A stretch of 62,184 nt of DNA. Origin: Nemertoderma westbladi (lineage: Eukaryota; Xenacoelomorpha; Nemertodermatida; Nemertodermatidae). A program made the position numbers and the translations under genes. Of the stretch, positions 57,530-62,184 are shown piece after piece. The notes under the pieces were generated by a model. The model was not told the origin of the DNA, searched no databases, and saw nothing but the letters and a program-made list of their open reading frames with translations. The stretch lies in the NCBI GenBank assembly GCA_032718475.1, contig JAUCBJ010005803.1, forward strand, positions 1 to 62,184, given 5' to 3'. How positions within the stretch are numbered: position 1 is the stretch's first letter; each line of letters begins with the position of its first letter.

Positions 57530-57700
57530 TTTTAAAACGTAAACGAAATTTAAATAAAATTAAAATTGCAATTTCGGCACAATACAATACAGTTACTATT
57601 ATTAGAAAAATAAACTTAAAATAAAATTTAAAACTGAAATTCGGCACATTAAAATAAAGGTTACTATTATTAGAAAAATTGCACTGATATATGACATCGC
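57530..57700. repeat. Tandem duplication, about 75-bp unit, 2 copies
   Basis: AATTTCGGCACA to TTACTATTATTAGAAAAAT occurs twice in the same orientation. Confidence 0.7.
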
Positions 57701-57997
57701 AGAATATACTCAGGATCACTGGCCGACATCACCATAATAACCAACCGGTGTACCACATCACGATTCTCTGAGAAAAAGAAGGTAAGAGGCAAAACTAGCT
57801 ATGCTACTGCTTTCTCTCCTTTTTTTTTTTTTGACAGAACATAAAACGAATAACGCACACCCTAAAACCATATTACATCAGAACAAAACAAAAAATTACA
57901 AACAAACGTTCACTGGTGCAATGATTTTATAATTAAATATTGTGGTATCCCATCTATGCGAATAATACACGAGCTCGTTCGAGCTCCATTGACTGAT

Positions 57998-59322
57998 TAC
58001 CACTGGGGGGGGGGGGGGGGGGAATCGGCCTCTTCCTAGTTTTTAGTTGCTTTAACTATGCAACCACATTATGTACCGGCCCAATTTTTATTGAGAATTA
58101 GCCAAATTTAATGCCGCATCTTCTGCAAAAAACGACGTTGCAATTGCATTTCTACTTTTCGATGTGGGTGCCACCTCAAAATTTGGTCTCCAGCACCAAA
58201 TTTTTTGAAATTTTCAAATTTTACAAAGTCATTCGTGATTTAGTAATTATTTATGTTTGGGCTATTTTTATTTATTTTTATTGGTTTGGATCACTCTAAT
58301 GCTCTATACAAGTATGTAAGTGTAGTGGTACGTCATTTTTGGAGCACCAAAATTAGGGCGTGGCACTTCAAATTTTGAAAAATACGAGATTCGGAAAATG
58401 CACTAAAGTTTTGATTTGCAAAGCATTTTTATAGGTTTTCTGGAGCGCTGAATCGATTGAAAGTAATATAGAAGCCTCAAATCCTATTTTTATTTATTTT
58501 TATTGGTTTGGATCACTCTAATGCTCTATACAAGTATGTAAGTGTAGTGGTACGTAATTTTCGGTGCACCAAAATTAGGGCGTGGCACTTCAAATTTTCA
58601 AAATTACTTTATTCGGAAAAAACACTAAAGTTTTGATTTCAAAAAATGGCTAACCTCTAAGTCTTCAGGCTTCTATATTACTTTCAATCGATTCAGCGGT
58701 CTAGAAAACTTATATAAATGCGTTAATATTTCAATTTTGGTCTATTTTCCGAATCTCGTATTTTTCAAAATTTGAAGTGCCATACGCCCTAATTTTGGTG
58801 CACCAAAAATGGCGAACCACTAAGTCTTCAGGCTTCTATATTACTTTCTCAATCGATTCAGCGGCCCAAAAAACATATAAAGATGCGTTGAAATAAAAAA
58901 TTAGGGGCATTTTCTGAATATCTAATTTTTCAAAATTTGAAGTGCCACGCCCACTTCTTAGGTGCACGAAAAATAGCATCCACTTCAATATTTGGAAATG
59001 GAATATAATCACATTCGATTCAGCGTCTTGAAAAACCTACTAAATCTAGCCAACACTGCCACACTATTAGTTTTTAGAAAACGAAAAATTTTGTAATTTT
59101 GTCCTGGGACTACTTTTATTTTTCATTAAAATTATGAGTTCCTGCTTATGAAATTTTAACTTTTTAAGGTTTGGTAGTGTTCATCTATAGTTGTTTCACC
59201 AACAGCCCAAATTTTGGTAGGATTTCATTAGACGATTACAAAAATATAGTGGGTGGGCCGAATCCCCCCCCCCCCCCCCCCCCCCCCCCAGGGGTGCTAA
59301 TGGTCAAAACACCCCAGTGGTA
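57998..59322. mobile_element. Large foldback element with G/C-run ends, 1.3 kb
   Basis: Ends TACCACTGGGG (left) and CCCCAGTGGTA (right). An 18-G run (58005-58022) followed by AATCGGCC mirrors GGCCGAAT before a 26-C run (59264-59289). Inside, a block of about 150 bp is repeated directly (58240-58400 and 58485-58640) and inverted (58655-58810, with a further partial copy to about 58960). No open frame of note. Confidence 0.75.
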
Positions 59323-60409
59323 AATTGGGTTTAAGCTCAGAACTTAAGCTAATTTATCAAGAATACACTTTAATAACAGATAAAAAGTAAATATATTTTC
59401 TGTTTCCTGGCTAACCTGTGCTGTTGAATATCTTTCAGGGTGTTATATTGGTTATAATTATTTATATAACATTAACATATATAATGTGCTGATGAGTATA
59501 TTCTTAATCCTAAATGATTGCTTTGTATTATTGAATTTGAATTGAATCCTTTCAAAATTCAAAGTGTAGGGATGCCATGTGACATGGGCCACTTAATGCA
59601 CAATTATCAATAGAATGAAAAAAAAGATCCGCTTATTGGGGGAAGATTGGCAGTTTTGACATGAGGTGCCCAAATCAGCAGTAGTGAGATTTTCAATTTG
59701 TACAACCACACTTCATTGGGCAATGGGAAGAATATTCAAATATAAATTTTAATGAACTTCATCACAAATAAGAAATAAGGTGGTGTGTGGCGCCTGGCGC
59801 CTGGCTTAAAGGTAATTACTGCAATCTAATTACGGTGTACTTGTTCTCCAACAATAATTGTTTCTGCAATAGGTAGAGAGATAGAGACCCATTATTTTGA
59901 AGATGTGTAGAGTATCCACAGGTATACTTCAAGGAGAGACAGAACATTAGAACATATTACAGAGGACTCTTAGTTATGGGTTATCAATTATGGACATCAA
60001 TTTTGAAGTTATTCGATCATTAAGTTATGGGCATCAATTTATCCACAACTATCTCATCTAACTCATTCTATTAGGTAGATGCTTCGTTGGTGAGACTTCA
60101 ATACCCAAAATTAAAAACTGTGTTAACTTTACTAGCCAACTAAAACATATTTTTTTAAAATCCATCCAGTTGTTCAGGATAGTCATGTACATGATGCCAA
60201 AAATCGTCAGGTCTCGAATCAGCAGAATTTCTCAACAGCAGAATATTGTGGAAATTGTAATTTCATTCCTGATAAAATATTGCATTTAATAATTAATAAC
60301 AGTTAATTACTTTATTACAGTAGATAGGGTCCAGTTTTCATTTGTGCTAACTGTTGCTAATTGTTAGCGATCATATAAAACTGTCTCCTTAATGGGCTGC
60401 TCCTCAATC
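59323..60409. other. No gene seen
   Basis: AT-rich, no recognisable structure. Confidence 0.5.
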
Positions 60410-61560
60410 TGAGGCTCGATAGAACTTGGTCTGCGGGTTCCTGGAGAGGTCTCATTTCAAAATTGTATCCATATTTGATAGAGCTACCCATGCCTTGCTT
60501 TTTTAACTTTTATTTCTTTTTCTGCTGCTCTCTATCCATGACCCAAGGTACTGGAAGTCGTCAACGCATTTTAGTTATTTTAATTGATGGTGGCCAGGAT
60601 TCCATTAAAATTTAATGTCATTCATTCGGTTTTGGTAGCATATATATGCAATCCGACCTCTTTAGCAGCCCTCTCCACGTTATTCAGAAGAAGCTGTGAA
60701 TGCACTAGCTTATTAGAGATCAGGGTGACATAATCCGCATAGTCGGTGTGTGTTTGTATGAGCAGGATATCTGCCGCATTATCTTCCACATTTTTGTAGT
60801 GCAAATACAAAAGATTCTCCCTTTATGGCCATCCTCATTGCTTAATCCAATACATTCAAGAATAGTAATAGCTCCAATGTGTCTGTCACCTTGCAGTATG
60901 CCACCAGCAAGGTTTTCGAAAAACTCAATCTCACACTCTGGCTTGAGTGCCTGAATATTTTGTGTTCTAATATAACAATCAAATTCCAGCAACGATTACT
61001 TCTGGTATTATATAAGCTCTTACAAATCGTCTTCCTTATCTATATGGATGAAGTCAACAAATGTAAAGACCACACTTTTAAGTTAATTCCTTCAATTAAT
61101 CTACTAGTTTGAAATTGTATCTCTTAGGCTGTCATTTATTTTAAGACTCCACTATAAAAAGGACGAATGAGATGTCAAATTCTATATGGAATCATTTTGT
61201 TGAATGTTTTGGCAGCAACCACAAGGTTTCTTGTAAAGAAGCCTGTGAAGAAGATTGTGAAGTTGACTTTTACTCCGAATTCATGGTCTATTTATTTCCC
61301 ATCACGTTATTCAGGACTAACATCTTTTAGACGTCCCTTGGCACATATTTTCCATACAGATTCCTCGTTTTAAGTTTGCTAGGTAAGTCTTGACTGTTGC
61401 TACATGTGAGAGTTGTAATAGCTTCAATTTTACCCTAATGTACCTCTGAATGTTCTCACTTTAATATGTTGTTTATCTTTCTCATTCTCGTTCATGATTT
61501 CGGCTGTTGGTTGTACAGTTTTTACTCTGTAGGCTATCATAAGATCTTCTCTCTTATATG
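60410..61560 (-). mobile_element. RTE family 2 LINE, decayed copy
   Basis: Minus strand. Similarity to 48750-50100 is continuous in blocks: CTCTCTATCCATGA with CCAAGGTACTGGAAGTCGTC, the AAA/VGLHI region, and the DYADYVTLISN equivalent of FADDITLLS near 60720. Many frameshifts; no functional product. Confidence 0.8.
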
Positions 61561-61712
61561 TAACTTTCCTATATTTTTAATATTACTATAATGAATAAAT
61601 GGTAATAATGCACCATATACCCAGTCCCTCCACCAGAGTTACAGATAAATTGAAACATTGATAAAGAATAAAGAATTAGATAATGACTTTCTATTCTTTT
61701 GGTCAATAAATA

Positions 61713-61853
61713 TTATTCCACCAGCACAGGGGACACCAAAGTTGTCATTGGTTGAGTTGCTATGCTAATTGTTTCACATTCAGGTTTACCTCTACAATCG
61801 TTCATCTTGCAGAAATGCGGTGCATTTTCTAGACAATGTTCGAGACAATCACA
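61713..61853 (-). CDS. Putative Cys-rich terminal exon of an unidentified gene
   Basis: On the minus strand a strong acceptor (CTTCTTACTTTGCAG) is followed by a frame open only in one phase for 46 codons to TAA at 61713-61715. It begins CDCLEHCLENAPHFCKMNDC and continues with one more Cys (PEC), then a Thr/Ser/Pro/Val-rich end. Six cysteines in 26 residues suggest an extracellular disulfide-bonded tail. The rest of the gene would lie beyond the window. No family recognised, and a chance open stretch is possible. Confidence 0.4.
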   Translation of the reverse strand, partial: CDCLEHCLENAPHFCKMNDCRGKPECETISIATQPMTTLVSPVLVE

Positions 61854-62184
61854 CTGCAAAGTAAGAAGTATATTATGATTTCAACCTTATTTTTCAATCA
61901 AGGCTCATTTCTGCCTTGATCCTTCCTTATATGGTAGCTAAAGAGTACCAGTTTCTCATGAAGAGTACAGTTCTGGGGGAAGGAACTGGAAGTGCGCAAT
62001 ACCTGGCCAACTTGTTGTGAAAAACTTTTACTTTACTTTGTGTTTATTTACAGGACCCCATCCTTTGTTAATACTAAATACTGCTATATTATACCACAAC
62101 GCTTATTTATTACCAACAAACACTTTCACGCAATACAATCCAGAATATATTAAAACTAACTATTCTAGAACTTGTTCGTTGCAC

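Overview
The window looks like AT-rich nuclear DNA of an invertebrate animal, probably aquatic; I cannot place it more precisely. The evidence is GT-AG introns, a class A neuropeptide-type receptor, several clades of non-LTR retrotransposon, tRNA-derived SINEs, a THAP/P-element-like DNA transposon, and many foldback elements carrying long G or C runs. There are no bacterial operons, no CRISPR array and no rRNA genes.

Only one host gene can be assembled with confidence: a three-exon, 411-residue rhodopsin-class GPCR on the + strand (29363-30193, 47886-47986, 51789-52092). The exons carry TM1-5, TM6 and TM7 plus the C-tail. Introns of 17.7 kb and 3.8 kb are packed with transposons. A second host gene is hinted at by a Cys-rich minus-strand terminal exon at 61713-61853.

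Layout. 1-10.2 kb is mostly non-coding, with remnants of an RTE-like LINE ('RTE family 1', 3' tail of TAG repeats), two minisatellites and a LINE ORF1 fragment. 10.2-12.6 kb holds two head-to-head CR1/Jockey-type LINE remnants. 14-23 kb has more RTE family 1 copies, a decayed CR1-like LINE, a G-run MITE, a SINE and a fragment of an RLE-type retroelement RT. 25.5-28.3 kb is a foldback element with the longest RTE family 1 copy nested in it. 29.4-52.1 kb is the GPCR gene. Intron 1 holds a nest of palindromes and SINEs (31.5-34.6 kb), a second copy of the foldback with an RLE-type retroelement nested in its loop (37.3-39.2 kb), and an almost intact two-ORF APE-type LINE (42.6-46.8 kb). Intron 2 holds a second RTE family ('RTE family 2') between 138-bp direct repeats. 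52.1-55.3 kb is a P-element-like transposon with 148-bp inverted repeats, itself interrupted by an RTE family 1 copy. 55.3-62.2 kb is mostly non-coding, with a large foldback (58.0-59.3 kb) and a decayed RTE family 2 copy (60.4-61.5 kb).

The most striking observation is where the P-like transposon landed. Its target-site duplication contains the GPCR stop codon, so the receptor reading frame is intact while its 3' UTR now begins in transposon sequence. The left inverted repeat offers a canonical AATAAA about 90 nt past the stop and a perfect RFX X-box palindrome. Target-site duplications let several nested insertions be ordered in time. All calls were made by eye from sequence and translation; no database search was run.
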